In this document: piece after piece, positions 9,156-18,966 of the stretch | Layout: each line of letters opens with the position of its first letter | Numbering within the stretch: position 1 is the stretch's first letter | From: Bacteroidaceae bacterium | Lineage (GTDB): Bacteria; Bacteroidota; Bacteroidia; Bacteroidales; Bacteroidaceae | Assembly: GCA_017529865.1 (NCBI GenBank) | Contig: JAFXNA010000050.1 | Location: forward strand, 1 to 64,000 | Direction: 5' to 3' | Length of the DNA: 64,000 nucleotides | Made by a program: the position numbers and the translations under genes | Notes under the pieces: model-generated | What the model was told of the DNA's origin: nothing | Database searches by the model: none | Seen by the model: the letters and a program-made list of their open reading frames with translations, nothing else

Positions 9156-10007
9156 ATGATAAGAATCGCTATCCAGTCGAAAGGACGTCTCTATGAAGAG
9201 ACGATGAATATCCTGCAGGAAGCAGGCATTAAGATATCAAGCGTGAAGCGTACGTTGCTTGTCGAAGCATCGAACTTCCCTTTAGAGGTATTATACCTGA
9301 GAGATGACGACATCCCTCAGACTGTAGCTGACGGCGTAGCCGATATCGGTATCGTGGGCGAAAACGAATTTGTGGAGCGTGATGTAGATGCCGACATCAT
9401 CAAGCGTCTGGGCTTCAGCAAATGCCGTCTGTCGTTGGCCATTCCCAAGCACGAGAACTATACGGGCCTGCAGTGGTTCGATGGCAAGAAGATTGCCACC
9501 AGCTATCCTAAAATTCTGAAGGACTACATGAAGTCGCAGGGTATTAAACTCGACGTGCATGTAATTCAGGGGTCGGTAGAGATTGCTCCGGGCATCGGAT
9601 TGGCTGATGGAATCTTCGATATTGTCAGCAGCGGTTCGACCCTCGTGAGCAATAACCTACGTGAGGTAGAAGTGGTGATGAAGAGCGAGGCGCTCCTCAT
9701 CGGTAACAAACACATGGACGCAGACAAGAAGGAAATCCTGAAAGAACTCCTGTTCCGCTTTGAGGCCGTACGTGCTGCAGAAGACAAGAAATATGTGTTG
9801 ATGAATGCTCCAACAGAGAAAGTGAAGGAAATCATCGAGGTGTTGCCAGGTATCAAAAGTCCGACCGTGATGCCACTTGCAACGGAAGGGTGGAGCAGTA
9901 TCCACACCGTGCTCGACGAGAAACGATTCTGGGAGATTATCGGACAACTCAAACGACTGGGTGCAGAAGGTATTCTTGTGCTGCCCATCGAGAAAATGAT
10001 ATTATGA
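9156..10007 (+). CDS. hisG: ATP phosphoribosyltransferase, long form
   Basis: A 283-residue HisG_L. The catalytic core begins MIRIAIQSKGRLYEE; DDIPQTVADGVADIGIVGENE and the PRPP-binding region GIFDIVSSGSTLVSNNL are intact. The C-terminal ~75 residues form the ACT-like regulatory domain of the long form (SPTVMPLA, WSSIHTVL), so feedback by histidine is expected. First step of histidine synthesis. Its TGA overlaps the hisD ATG. Confidence 0.95.
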   Translation: MIRIAIQSKGRLYEETMNILQEAGIKISSVKRTLLVEASNFPLEVLYLRDDDIPQTVADGVADIGIVGENEFVERDVDADIIKRLGFSKCRLSLAIPKHENYTGLQWFDGKKIATSYPKILKDYMKSQGIKLDVHVIQGSVEIAPGIGLADGIFDIVSSGSTLVSNNLREVEVVMKSEALLIGNKHMDADKKEILKELLFRFEAVRAAEDKKYVLMNAPTEKVKEIIEVLPGIKSPTVMPLATEGWSSIHTVLDEKRFWEIIGQLKRLGAEGILVLPIEKMIL

Positions 10008-11242
10008 TAGAGAGACCACATAAAGAGGCAAACGAGCTGAGTAGCATCGTCGGAGGTGTGCTGGCTGACATCCGTCAGCGGGGTGATGCGGCTGTGAAGG
10101 AGTATGAGCTGAAGTTTGACAAGGTGAACCTGACCACGCTGAAGGTGACTGACGAGGAAATTCGTGAGGCAGAGACGCTGGTGAGTGCAGAACTGAAAGC
10201 AGCCCTTCAGATGGCGCATCAAAACATCAAGACCTTCCACGAGGCTCAGCGGTTCGTGGGCAAGAAGGTGGTGACCCAGCCGGGTGTGACCTGTTGGCAG
10301 AAAGCGGTAGCGATAGAGAGGGTTGGGCTGTACATCCCTGGAGGAACAGCTCCCTTGTTCTCAACCGTATTGATGCTGGCTACTCCAGCGAAGATTGCCG
10401 GTTGTAAGGAAATCGTGTTGTGCTCTCCGCCTAATCGCGAAGGCAAACTCCACCCAGCTATTCTTGTCGCAGCCAAGATTGCAGGCGTAGATACTATATA
10501 TAAAATAGGTGGCGTACAGGCAATCGGTGCGATGGCCTACGGAACAGAATCGGTACCGAAGGTGTACAAGATATTCGGCCCTGGTAATCAATACGTGATG
10601 GCAGCTAAGCAGATGGTGAGTCTGCATGATGTAGCCATCGATATGCCTGCAGGACCAAGTGAGGTGGCGATTATTGCTGATGAAACTGCTAATCCGGCCT
10701 TTGTCGCAGCCGACTTCCTTTCCCAGGCCGAACACGGATTGGATTCGCAAGCAGTATTGGTGACAACCAGCCAGGAGCTGTTGGACGCAGCCGACAAAGA
10801 AGTGAAGCGTCAGTTGAACTTGCTCCCAAGAAAGGAGATAGTCAGTGTGTCGCTCACCTATAGCAAGATGATTCATGTGGACACGATGGACGAGGCAATC
10901 GACCTCATCAACGACTATGCGCCTGAGCACCTCATCATCGCCACGAAAGACTATATGGATGTGGCAGATAAAATCGTTAACGCAGGCTCTGTGTTCCTCG
11001 GTAATTATTCATGCGAGAGTGCAGGTGACTATGCTTCTGGAACCAACCATACACTGCCAACAAGCGGGTATGCAAAGGCCTACAGCGGGGTGTCGCTCGA
11101 CAGCTTTATCCGTAAGATTACCTTCCAGGAACTGACCGCAGAAGGCATCCGCAATATCGGTCCGACGGTAGAACTGATGGCAGCCAATGAGCAACTGGAT
11201 GCCCACAAGAATGCCATGACGCTGAGACTTCAATCAATATAA
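10004..11242 (+). CDS. hisD: Histidinol dehydrogenase
   Basis: From the ATG at 10004 (ATGA overlap with hisG) the protein has 412 residues, slightly short of the usual ~430: the short N-terminal strand before the ERP motif is missing. The frame is open further upstream, but that stretch is antisense-like filler inside hisG. Hallmarks are present: GPGNQYV, DMPAGPSEV, the zinc/catalytic region SQAEHGLDSQA, APEHL, and the GTNHTLPTSGYA signature. Oxidises L-histidinol to histidine with NAD+. Confidence 0.93.
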   Translation: MIERPHKEANELSSIVGGVLADIRQRGDAAVKEYELKFDKVNLTTLKVTDEEIREAETLVSAELKAALQMAHQNIKTFHEAQRFVGKKVVTQPGVTCWQKAVAIERVGLYIPGGTAPLFSTVLMLATPAKIAGCKEIVLCSPPNREGKLHPAILVAAKIAGVDTIYKIGGVQAIGAMAYGTESVPKVYKIFGPGNQYVMAAKQMVSLHDVAIDMPAGPSEVAIIADETANPAFVAADFLSQAEHGLDSQAVLVTTSQELLDAADKEVKRQLNLLPRKEIVSVSLTYSKMIHVDTMDEAIDLINDYAPEHLIIATKDYMDVADKIVNAGSVFLGNYSCESAGDYASGTNHTLPTSGYAKAYSGVSLDSFIRKITFQELTAEGIRNIGPTVELMAANEQLDAHKNAMTLRLQSI

Positions 11243-11252
11243 GTCATAGAAT

Positions 11253-12287
11253 ATGATTTCATCATTAGTTAGAAAAAACATACAGCAACTCAAACCCTAT
11301 AGTTCGGCACGCGATGAGTACAAGGGAAAGACCGCATCGGTGTTTCTCGATGCGAACGAGAATCCCTATGGCGCGCCATTGAACCGCTATCCCGATCCGC
11401 TGCAGGAGAAACTGAAGCAGATGATAGCAGGGGTGAAACAAGTGCCTGCTGAGAATATCTTCCTCGGAAACGGGTCGGACGAAGCCATAGACTTGGTATT
11501 TCGTGTTTTCTGTGAACCACGTGTAGATAATGTGGTAGCAATAGACCCCACATACGGAATGTATGAGGTGTGTGCCAATATCAACGATGTGGAGTATCGT
11601 AAGGTGTCGCTCGATGCACATTTCCAAATCAAGGCTGAGCAACTCTTGAAAGCTTGTGATGCGCACACGAAACTGATCTTCATCTGTTCGCCCAACAACC
11701 CTACAGGCAACGATATCTGTCGTGAGGAAATCGAGAAAGTGATAAAAGGATTCCGTGGTATCGTGGTGGTTGACGAGGCCTATTCCGACTTCACGACCCA
11801 GCGTCCTTTCCGACTGGATATCGGACAATACGAGAACCTGATTGTCTACAACACCTTCTCGAAGGCATACGGACATGCAGCGATTCGTCTCGGTATGGCG
11901 TTTGCGTCGAAAGAAATCATTGCGCTGTTCAACAAGGTGAAGTATCCATATAACGTGAACGAACTGACTCAGCAGAAAGCGATGGAGTTGCTGACGGATG
12001 GAATGTTGAAAGTGTGTCAAAGGGTGAATCTCATCCTCGACGAACGTTCGACGGTGATGCAGGCATTCGCTCAACTGCCGCTGTGTGAGCAGGTATATCC
12101 GTCGAATGCGAACTTCTTCCTTGCGAAAGTCACCGATGCAAACCGCATCTACAACTATCTGGTTGATAAAGGTATCATTGTCCGTAATCGCAATTTCGTC
12201 CACCTTTGTGGCAATTGCTTGCGCGTGACAATCGGTACGAAAGAAGAGAATACTCAGTTGCTCAGTGCATTGAGAGTGTATCAATAA
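11253..12287 (+). CDS. hisC: Histidinol-phosphate aminotransferase
   Basis: A 344-residue class I/II PLP aminotransferase of the HisC subfamily. [21 protein letters not shown] and the PLP lysine motif [15 protein letters not shown] (K204) are visible. It starts 10 bp after hisD and ends 12 bp before hisB. Converts imidazole-acetol phosphate to histidinol phosphate. Confidence 0.94.
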   Translation: MISSLVRKNIQQLKPYSSARDEYKGKTASVFLDANENPYGAPLNRYPDPLQEKLKQMIAGVKQVPAENIFLGNGSDEAIDLVFRVFCEPRVDNVVAIDPTYGMYEVCANINDVEYRKVSLDAHFQIKAEQLLKACDAHTKLIFICSPNNPTGNDICREEIEKVIKGFRGIVVVDEAYSDFTTQRPFRLDIGQYENLIVYNTFSKAYGHAAIRLGMAFASKEIIALFNKVKYPYNVNELTQQKAMELLTDGMLKVCQRVNLILDERSTVMQAFAQLPLCEQVYPSNANFFLAKVTDANRIYNYLVDKGIIVRNRNFVHLCGNCLRVTIGTKEENTQLLSALRVYQ

Positions 12288-12299
12288 AGGAGTTATGAT

Positions 12300-13403
12300 A
12301 TGAAGCGAGTACTATTCATCGATCGAGACGGGACCATCTTAGAAGAACCCGCTGACGAACAAATCGATACCATCGAGAAGTTCCGATTTCTTCCATCGGT
12401 CATCAGTAGCCTAAGTTTTCTGTGCAAGCAGACTGACTACGAATTTGTCATGGTGACCAATCAGGATGGACTGGGTACACCAGCCAATCCGCAGGATGTG
12501 TTCGACCAGTTCCAGAACTTGTTGCTGCATACCCTGAAGATGGAGGGTGTGGAGTTTGATGATATCCGTATCGATGCATCGTGGCCAGAGGACAATCTGC
12601 CAACTCGCAAGCCGGGTATCGGTATGTTGACAGACTATCTGAACGGTGACTACGACTTGGCTAACAGCTATGTGATAGGGGATAGGGCGACTGATGCCCA
12701 GATGGCTAAGAACTTAGGTTGCAAGGCCGTCATTCTGAAGAGTCGCTTCACAGAAGCGTTGGATGAACCTCATGTTGTTCTTGTGGATTCTTGGCAGCAA
12801 GCTACCGAAATCGTCTATGCAGGCGAACGTGTGGCAGAGATTCATCGTCAGACCAAAGAAACGGACGTATATGTCAAGGTGAACCTTGATGGAAGCGGAA
12901 AGGGAACTATCAATACGGGAGTCGGCTTTTTCGATCACATGCTGGAGCAGATTTCGAAACATGGAGGCATCGACCTTGATGTGCAGGTGAAAGGTGACCT
13001 TCATGTAGATGAGCACCACACCATTGAAGATACGGGTATCGTATTGGGTGAATGCATCCTGAAAGCATTGGGTGACAAACGAGGCATTGAGCGCTATGGC
13101 TACACTCTTCCGATGGATGATTGTTTGTGTCAGGTAGCCCTCGATTTCGGAGGCCGTGCTTGGTTGGTATGGGATGTGGAGTTCCATCGCGAGAAAATAG
13201 GCGATTTCCCTACAGAAATGTTCCTGCATTTCTTCAAATCGTTTAGTGATGCAGCCAAGATGAATTTGAATATCAAAGCCGAAGGAGAGAACGAACACCA
13301 CAAGATTGAAGGAATCTTCAAAGCAGTGGCGCGTTCTATCAAAATGGCAATTCGACGTGACATTTTCAACTACGAACTTCCTTCAAGTAAAGGAATTTTG
13401 TAA
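12300..13403 (+). CDS. hisB: Bifunctional histidinol-phosphatase / imidazoleglycerol-phosphate dehydratase
   Basis: A 367-residue fusion. Residues 1-~170 are a HAD phosphatase (FIDRDGT with D8 and D10; [26 protein letters not shown]). Residues ~175-367 are the dehydratase, with metal-binding histidine pairs in DEHHTIEDT and NEHHKIE. Carries out two non-consecutive steps of the pathway. Ends the hisGDCB block; hisH, A, F and I are not in the window. Confidence 0.95.
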   Translation: MKRVLFIDRDGTILEEPADEQIDTIEKFRFLPSVISSLSFLCKQTDYEFVMVTNQDGLGTPANPQDVFDQFQNLLLHTLKMEGVEFDDIRIDASWPEDNLPTRKPGIGMLTDYLNGDYDLANSYVIGDRATDAQMAKNLGCKAVILKSRFTEALDEPHVVLVDSWQQATEIVYAGERVAEIHRQTKETDVYVKVNLDGSGKGTINTGVGFFDHMLEQISKHGGIDLDVQVKGDLHVDEHHTIEDTGIVLGECILKALGDKRGIERYGYTLPMDDCLCQVALDFGGRAWLVWDVEFHREKIGDFPTEMFLHFFKSFSDAAKMNLNIKAEGENEHHKIEGIFKAVARSIKMAIRRDIFNYELPSSKGIL

Positions 13404-13428
13404 ATAAATACGTTTTTCTTGCTTAACA

Positions 13429-13446
13429 TTTTCTCATATGAGAAAA
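13429..13446. promoter_or_regulatory. Perfect 18-bp palindrome overlapping the mce/mmd promoter
   Basis: TTTTCTCATATGAGAAAA is a perfect palindrome that occupies the -33 region and spacer just upstream of the -7 box at 13453. Its position suits a repressor operator. It could alternatively contribute to hisB termination, but it is not GC-rich. Confidence 0.5.
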
Positions 13447-13452
13447 AAAGCG

Positions 13453-13460
13453 TAACTTTG
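13453..13460 (+). promoter_or_regulatory. -7 promoter box of the methylmalonyl-CoA decarboxylase operon
   Basis: TAACTTTG, with the -33 region inside the palindrome above. The leader to the mce ATG is about 100 nt and contains inverted arms GCTTGACT (13460-13467) and AGTCAAGC (13500-13507) followed by six T residues. Confidence 0.55.
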
Positions 13461-13565
13461 CTTGACTTTTTGCGTGTGTCTCCAAGTAAATGCCGCGAGA
13501 GTCAAGCATATTTTTTGATTGTTAGGAATAAAAAACAAACATAGTTTTATTAATTTATCATCAAA

Positions 13566-13976
13566 ATGAAAATTTCACGTATTGATCACCTTGGAATAGG
13601 TGTTGAGAGCATCGATGCAGTGCTCCCTTATTTTGAGAACGTATTAGGTCTCAAGTGTTATGCTGTAGAAGAAGTCGCTGACCAGAAAGTAAAGACTGCT
13701 TTCCTGAAGGTGGGCGAAGTAAAATTAGAGCTTCTTGAACCAACATCTCCAGAGTCAGCTGTTGCGAAATGGCTTGAGAAGGGTGGTAAGGGTGTTCACC
13801 ATGTTGCTTTCGCTGTAGAAGACGGTGTTGCTGAAGCACTCGTTGAATGTGAAGGTAAGGAAATCCGCCTGATCGATAAGGCTCCACGTCCAGGTGCAGA
13901 AAATATGATGATTGGTTTCTTGCATCCAAAGTCAACAGCAGGTATCCTTACAGAACTCTGTGAGCCAAAGAAGTAA
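13566..13976 (+). CDS. mce: Methylmalonyl-CoA epimerase
   Basis: A 136-residue VOC-fold protein of normal family length. Metal ligand candidates are H8 (IDHLGIGV), the HHVAFAV histidine and E near GILTELCEP. Interconverts (R)- and (S)-methylmalonyl-CoA, feeding the decarboxylase encoded downstream. First gene of the propionate-forming operon. Confidence 0.93.
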   Translation: MKISRIDHLGIGVESIDAVLPYFENVLGLKCYAVEEVADQKVKTAFLKVGEVKLELLEPTSPESAVAKWLEKGGKGVHHVAFAVEDGVAEALVECEGKEIRLIDKAPRPGAENMMIGFLHPKSTAGILTELCEPKK

Positions 13977-14010
13977 TTTAGAATCGTAAATGATAAAATC
14001 GTAAATAACA

Positions 14011-15582
14011 ATGAGTATTCAATCAGAAAAAATCAAGGAACTTGTTGAAAAACGTGAGAAAGCACGTTTGGGTGGTGGTGAAAAGGCTATCCAGAAGCAG
14101 CACGAGAAAGGTAAGTATACAGCTCGCGAGCGTATAGCTTTACTGCTTGATGAAGGTAGCTTCGAAGAAATGGACATGTTTGTCACTCACCGTTGTCACA
14201 ACTTCGGAATGGAGAAGAAACAATATGACGGTGATGGTGTAGTAACAGGTTGTGGTACTGTCAATGGTCGTCTCGTTTATGTGTTTGCACAGGATTTCAC
14301 AGTCAATGCCGGTTCGCTCTCAGAGACGATGTCGCTCAAGATTTGTAAGGTGATGGATATGGCCATGAAGATGGGTGCACCTGTTATTGGTCTGAACGAC
14401 TCAGGTGGTGCTCGTATTCAGGAAGGTATCAACGCGCTTGCTGGTTATTCTGAGATTTTCGAGCGTAACATCCTTGCCAGCGGTGTTATCCCACAGATCT
14501 CTGGTATCTTAGGTCCTTGTGCTGGTGGTGCTGTCTATTCTCCAGCGCTGACCGACTTCACCTTGATGATGGAAAACACATCATATATGTTCCTCACTGG
14601 TCCTGCGGTTGTAAAGACTGTTTTGGGCGAAGTAGTAACTCAGGAAGAATTGGGTGGCGCATCTGTTCACTCAACCAAGTCGGGTGTTACTCACTTCACG
14701 GCAAAGACCGAAGAGGAAGCAATGGCAATGATTAAGCAACTCCTTAGCTACATTCCTCAAAACAACTTGGAGAAGACTCCACGTGTAGAGTGTACAGATC
14801 CTATCGATCGTAAGGACGACTACCTCAATGAAATCATTCCTGACAATCCAAATATGCCTTACGATATGTACGAGGTTATCTCTGCGATTGTCGACAATGG
14901 TGAATTCTTCGAGGTGCAGAAGGACTTTGCACGCAACATCATCGTTGGTTTCGCTCGCTTCAATGGTGAGTCTGTCGGTATCGTAGCAAACCAGCCAAAA
15001 GCACTTGCAGGTGTGCTCGATTGCAACGCATCACGTAAGGGTGCTCGTTTCGTTCGCTTCTGCGATGCATTCAACATTCCTATCGTTACACTTGTTGACG
15101 TTCCAGGATTCCTTCCCGGTACTGGTCAGGAGTACAATGCTGTCATCCTGCATGGTGCTAAGTTGCTCTATGCTTATGGTGAATGTACTGTTCCAAAGGT
15201 AACCGTTACACTGCGTAAGTCATACGGTGGCTCACACATTGTGATGAGCTGTAAGCAGCTTCGTGGTGATATGAATTATGCATGGCCATCTGCCGAAATC
15301 GCCGTAATGGGTGCTGCAGGTGCTGCTGCAGTTCTTTATGCAAAGGAAGCTAAGGCATTGAAGGAAGAAGGAAAGGTTGAGGAAGCTAAGGCATTCATCC
15401 AGGAGAAGGAAGACGAGTACACCAAACTCTTTGCTAATCCATACAATGCTGCTAAGTACGGTTATATCGATGATGTCATCGAACCACGCAACACACGTTT
15501 CCGTATCATCCGCGCTCTTGCTCAGCTTGAAGACAAGAAGCTGACGAACCCTGCTAAGAAACATGGTAATATTCCGTTGTAA
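14011..15582 (+). CDS. mmdA: Methylmalonyl-CoA decarboxylase alpha subunit (carboxyltransferase)
   Basis: A 523-residue carboxyltransferase of the acyl-CoA carboxylase beta family, full length. Both crotonase-like halves are visible: [13 protein letters not shown] and [13 protein letters not shown] in the N half; [12 protein letters not shown] and [16 protein letters not shown] in the C half. Transfers the carboxyl of (S)-methylmalonyl-CoA to the biotin carrier, releasing propionyl-CoA. Context with mce, the biotin carrier and the beta subunit favours decarboxylase over propionyl-CoA carboxylase. Confidence 0.92.
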   Translation: MSIQSEKIKELVEKREKARLGGGEKAIQKQHEKGKYTARERIALLLDEGSFEEMDMFVTHRCHNFGMEKKQYDGDGVVTGCGTVNGRLVYVFAQDFTVNAGSLSETMSLKICKVMDMAMKMGAPVIGLNDSGGARIQEGINALAGYSEIFERNILASGVIPQISGILGPCAGGAVYSPALTDFTLMMENTSYMFLTGPAVVKTVLGEVVTQEELGGASVHSTKSGVTHFTAKTEEEAMAMIKQLLSYIPQNNLEKTPRVECTDPIDRKDDYLNEIIPDNPNMPYDMYEVISAIVDNGEFFEVQKDFARNIIVGFARFNGESVGIVANQPKALAGVLDCNASRKGARFVRFCDAFNIPIVTLVDVPGFLPGTGQEYNAVILHGAKLLYAYGECTVPKVTVTLRKSYGGSHIVMSCKQLRGDMNYAWPSAEIAVMGAAGAAAVLYAKEAKALKEEGKVEEAKAFIQEKEDEYTKLFANPYNAAKYGYIDDVIEPRNTRFRIIRALAQLEDKKLTNPAKKHGNIPL

Positions 15583-15602
15583 TGTTAAATCTCAAATGTT
15601 AA

Positions 15603-15974
15603 ATGGAAAGTATGATGATTAATTTATTAGCAGACGTAGTTTGGGCAGATGCATGGGCACGTACCTGTATGGGCTTCGGTGTGGTTTTCACCGTGTTGCT
15701 CGTTCTGGTGTTCGTACTGGTTGCGTTTGGCATCTTCTCTCGTCTCTCTGGCAATAAGACTCCGAAAGTAGCAAAGGTGGCTGAGCAGCCTGCTGCAAAG
15801 CCAGCCGTTAAGCCTGTTGCATCAGCAAGTGATGCAGACAAGGCAGCCATCGCTACTGCGTTGTATCTCTATTTCCAGAATGTGCATGACGAGGAGAGCA
15901 ATGTGATAACAATCCATCACACCGCCAATTCCGCATGGCATCATGAGTTGAATCCACATGTGTTAACTCATTAA
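15603..15974 (+). CDS. Small membrane subunit, OadG/MmdD-like
   Basis: A 123-residue protein with one hydrophobic segment (about residues 20-45), an Ala/Pro/Lys linker and a short C-terminal region ending in several His residues. This is the layout of the gamma/delta subunit of sodium-pumping decarboxylases, which anchors the complex and stimulates activity. It sits between mmdA and the biotin carrier. Sequence is poorly conserved in this family, so the call rests on layout and context. An ATG at 15612 is an alternative start. Confidence 0.75.
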   Translation: MESMMINLLADVVWADAWARTCMGFGVVFTVLLVLVFVLVAFGIFSRLSGNKTPKVAKVAEQPAAKPAVKPVASASDADKAAIATALYLYFQNVHDEESNVITIHHTANSAWHHELNPHVLTH

Positions 15975-16004
15975 AAGTAATAATCGTTAAACAGAAATAA
16001 TTCG

Positions 16005-16739
16005 ATGAAAGATTTTAAATTTAAGATAAACGGTACTGAATACGCAGCATCTGTTGAGGAACAGGATGGCAACATGGTTCAGGTAACTGTAAACGGCAAT
16101 ACATATAGTGTTGAAGTTGAGCACGAAGCACCAAAGGCTGCACCAATGGCACGTCCTGCTGCTGTCGCTGCTCCAGCTGCTGCGGCTCCTGTGACTGCTG
16201 CAAGTGCAAAGATTTCCGCTCCACTCCCAGGCAACATCACTAAGATTCTCGTTTCTGTAGGTCAGAAAGTGAAGAAGGGTGACGTTGTGATGACAATGGA
16301 AGCTATGAAGATGGAGAACAACATCACGGCTGAGGCTGACGGCACCGTAAAGGCAATCGTTGCTCAGGTTGGTCAGTCTGTCAACCAGGGTGATGTACTT
16401 GTTGAACTCGAAGGTGCTGCTGCTCCTGCCGCTCCTGCTGCTGCACCAGTTCCTAAGGCTGCGCCAGCCGCTCCAAAGGCCGCTCCTGCACCAGCTGCTG
16501 CTCCTGCTGCCAAACCTGCTGCAGGTGCAAAGACTGTCAACGCTCCACTTCCTGGTACCATCACAGCTGTAAAGGTTACTAACGGTCAGGCAGTCAAGAA
16601 GGGCGATGTGCTCGTAGTGATGGAAGCTATGAAGATGGCAAACGACATCACCGCTGAGTGCGACGGCATCGTTAAGAATGTATTGGTACAGCAGGGTGCA
16701 TCAGTTAATGTAGGCGATGCGCTTGTTGAGATTGCATGA
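16005..16739 (+). CDS. Biotin carboxyl carrier with two biotinyl domains
   Basis: A 244-residue protein. The N-terminal ~45 residues are the usual small beta region of decarboxylase carriers. Two Ala/Pro-rich linkers separate two complete biotinyl domains, ~67-137 and ~174-244. Each has an EAMKM site, with target lysines K102 and K210. Both sites have the same 15-nt coding sequence. Typical decarboxylase carriers are 120-170 residues with one domain, so this looks like a tandem duplication. Function: carries carboxyl groups from MmdA to the beta subunit. Confidence 0.9.
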   Translation: MKDFKFKINGTEYAASVEEQDGNMVQVTVNGNTYSVEVEHEAPKAAPMARPAAVAAPAAAAPVTAASAKISAPLPGNITKILVSVGQKVKKGDVVMTMEAMKMENNITAEADGTVKAIVAQVGQSVNQGDVLVELEGAAAPAAPAAAPVPKAAPAAPKAAPAPAAAPAAKPAAGAKTVNAPLPGTITAVKVTNGQAVKKGDVLVVMEAMKMANDITAECDGIVKNVLVQQGASVNVGDALVEIA

Positions 16740-16772
16740 AATGATTGAAGAACTGAAGAGAATAATTGAAGA

Positions 16773-18041
16773 ATGAAAAAGATATTTTGTATATTGTTCA
16801 TGCTGATGCTCGTGACTGTCGGCTGCTTTGCAGAGAGCTTCGATTTCGGTGTTGCCTCTGAGAAGTTTGTCAACAGCATGGGATTCGTTCAGATCTTCCA
16901 AGGCGACGGTTGGAAATCGCTGGTGATGGTTGCCATCGCTTGTTTCCTGCTATGGCTCGCTATCAAGAAACAATACGAGCCACTGCTCCTGCTGCCGATT
17001 GCCTTCGGTATGCTTCTTACCAACTTGCCTGGAGCGAATATGTTCCACACCGAGATGTGGAACGATGAGTTCCTCAATCCCTCAAGCGAATACTATCACA
17101 GCTATCGTCACGTATTGGCTGAAGGTGGTTTGCTCGATGTGTTATATATTGGTGTGAAGGCTGGTATCTATCCTTGCCTCATCTTCATCGGTGTAGGTGC
17201 GATGACCGACTTTGGTCCACTGATTGCCAATCCGAAGAGCTTCCTCCTCGGTGCTGCCGCTCAGTTGGGCATCTTCATTACCTTCATCACTGCTCACGCA
17301 CTTGGTTTCGACAGTCAGGAAGCTGCATCCATCGGTATCATCGGTGGTGCCGACGGACCTACCTCCATCTTCCTCACCACCAAGTTGGCTCCACATCTCC
17401 TTGGCCCTATCGCCATCGCTGCTTATAGCTACATGGCGCTCGTGCCAGTGATTCAGCCACCTATCATGCGTCTGCTTACGACGAAGAAGGAGCGTATGAT
17501 TGAAATGAAGCAGCTGCGTACGGTCAGCAAGACCGAGAAGATTATTTTCCCAATCGCCATCACCATCGTTGTTGCATTCATCCTTCCCGATGCTGCACCG
17601 CTGATCGGTTGCTTGATGTTGGGTAACCTGATGAAGGAATCGGGTGTTGTAGAGCGTCTGGCTAAGACCGTTCAGAACGAGCTGATGAACATTGTGGTCA
17701 TCTTCCTCGGTACTACAGTCGGTGCTACCGCAACTGCCAGCACTTTCCTCGATATCAAGACATTGAGCATCCTCTGCATGGGTATCGTGGCATTCGGTGT
17801 CGCTACCGCAGGTGGTGTCATCTTCGCTAAGATTATGAACCTTTTCCTCAAGGAGAAGATCAACCCATTGATTGGCTCTGCAGGTGTGTCAGCCGTTCCG
17901 ATGGCAGCACGTGTGAGCCAGACCGAGGGACAGAAGGCCAACCCACGCAACTTCCTCCTCATGCACGCCATGGGACCGAATGTTGCCGGTGTGATTGGTT
18001 CTGCTGTTGCAGCAGGTATCCTGCTCAGTATGTTGGGTTAA
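16773..18041 (+). CDS. mmdB: Sodium-pumping decarboxylase beta subunit
   Basis: A 422-residue polytopic membrane protein of the OadB/MmdB/GcdB family: N-terminal signal-like segment, then multiple membrane helices with the conserved [13 protein letters not shown] (essential Asp in the family) and the C-terminal [18 protein letters not shown] stretch. Decarboxylates carboxybiotin and exports Na+. Last gene of the operon, followed by a strong terminator. Confidence 0.92.
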   Translation: MKKIFCILFMLMLVTVGCFAESFDFGVASEKFVNSMGFVQIFQGDGWKSLVMVAIACFLLWLAIKKQYEPLLLLPIAFGMLLTNLPGANMFHTEMWNDEFLNPSSEYYHSYRHVLAEGGLLDVLYIGVKAGIYPCLIFIGVGAMTDFGPLIANPKSFLLGAAAQLGIFITFITAHALGFDSQEAASIGIIGGADGPTSIFLTTKLAPHLLGPIAIAAYSYMALVPVIQPPIMRLLTTKKERMIEMKQLRTVSKTEKIIFPIAITIVVAFILPDAAPLIGCLMLGNLMKESGVVERLAKTVQNELMNIVVIFLGTTVGATATASTFLDIKTLSILCMGIVAFGVATAGGVIFAKIMNLFLKEKINPLIGSAGVSAVPMAARVSQTEGQKANPRNFLLMHAMGPNVAGVIGSAVAAGILLSMLG

Positions 18042-18060
18042 CTCCTTATTGTATAGATAT

Positions 18061-18095
18061 AAAGAAGTCGCTCCATTTGGAACGACTTCTTTTTT
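18061..18095 (+). terminator. Intrinsic terminator of the mce-mmd operon
   Basis: Stem AGAAGTCG / CGACTTCT with an inner TCC/GGA pairing around ATTT, followed by a run of T. It lies 20 bp after the mmdB stop and just before the convergent esterase-like gene. Confidence 0.9.
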
Positions 18096-18099
18096 GTAT

Positions 18100-18939
18100 T
18101 CACTTTGCAAACCCTTTTGCTTTGAGCCACAGCATCAGTTGCTGGCTCCATCCCTCTGTGGTGGTGTTGCCCGTTTCAGACATCAGGGTGTATGGGCCTC
18201 GTCCATCACCATACATGTGCATCTCAGCATTGGCACTGGCTTTCTTCCATTCGAGGAACAGGGCGAGGAGTCCTGCGGCTACATTTGGATGCTCGGCTCT
18301 AGTCATAATCAAGAGGGGTGGGGCGTTTTGTGGCACAGTTACTTTCATGAGCGAGGGACCATAGCAAGTGCAGAGGAAGTCGGGACGTTCCTGTGGGTCG
18401 GTCGCGGTGATAGTCGCTCCGATAGCCACTCCGCCACCGGCTGAAAAACCGAGGAAGCCGATCTTGTGCTCGTCAAGATTCCAATGCTTGGCGTGCTGGC
18501 GTACGAATCGGATGGCTGCCCGTCCGTCGTCGGCTGCCTGTTGGATGATGCTGTCGCCGGCAGGGAAGTGCATGGGGTTGGCATCGGCATTGGGGAATTG
18601 GGCGAACTTCGTCACGTCGACCATCGGTGCCATCTGCATGCCTCCTTGCGGACGGGTGTTCTGTGTGTAGAGGTGATACTTCAGTCCGATGGCAGCAATG
18701 CCGCGCTCATTGAGATATGTTGCCATCTGCTTCACGTCACTGTCCCATGCGAGAGCACGCATGCCACCGCCGGCACAGAGCACTACGGCGCATCCGTTGG
18801 CCTTGTCGGCTTTGGGTAGATACACTTCGATGGTTCCTGCGCTCGCGTCCTTGGTCGGGAGGTCGTAGGTCGTTTGGGCATGAAGCATGAGGAGTGATGC
18901 GTGAAGTGCCATCAATGAAAAAATAACCAGTCTTTTCAT
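18100..18939 (-). CDS. Alpha/beta hydrolase (acetyl-esterase-like), probably catalytically altered
   Basis: A 279-residue protein with a signal peptide ending near HAQ. The fold is that of acetylxylan-esterase-like hydrolases: oxyanion region CAGGGMRAL and nucleophile elbow GFSAGGG (S166). The expected Asp after strand 7 (usually ADDPxV) reads RAEHPNV, and the expected catalytic His (GGHGF) reads DGRGPY, so two of the three triad residues appear to be missing. It follows GH30 on the same strand (27-bp gap), consistent with a xylan or acetylated-glycan role. Confidence 0.7.
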   Translation of the reverse strand: MKRLVIFSLMALHASLLMLHAQTTYDLPTKDASAGTIEVYLPKADKANGCAVVLCAGGGMRALAWDSDVKQMATYLNERGIAAIGLKYHLYTQNTRPQGGMQMAPMVDVTKFAQFPNADANPMHFPAGDSIIQQAADDGRAAIRFVRQHAKHWNLDEHKIGFLGFSAGGGVAIGATITATDPQERPDFLCTCYGPSLMKVTVPQNAPPLLIMTRAEHPNVAAGLLALFLEWKKASANAEMHMYGDGRGPYTLMSETGNTTTEGWSQQLMLWLKAKGFAK

Positions 18940-18966
18940 ATTGTTGTAGGTTTGGTGGTTGAGTAC

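Noticed and set aside
9890..10003. N-terminal extension of hisD inside hisG
   Set aside because: The extra 38 codons overlap the conserved end of hisG in another frame and resemble no HisD sequence.
10588..10797. Open frames antisense to hisD and other genes
   Set aside because: They are shadow frames of well-supported genes and lack recognisable domains.
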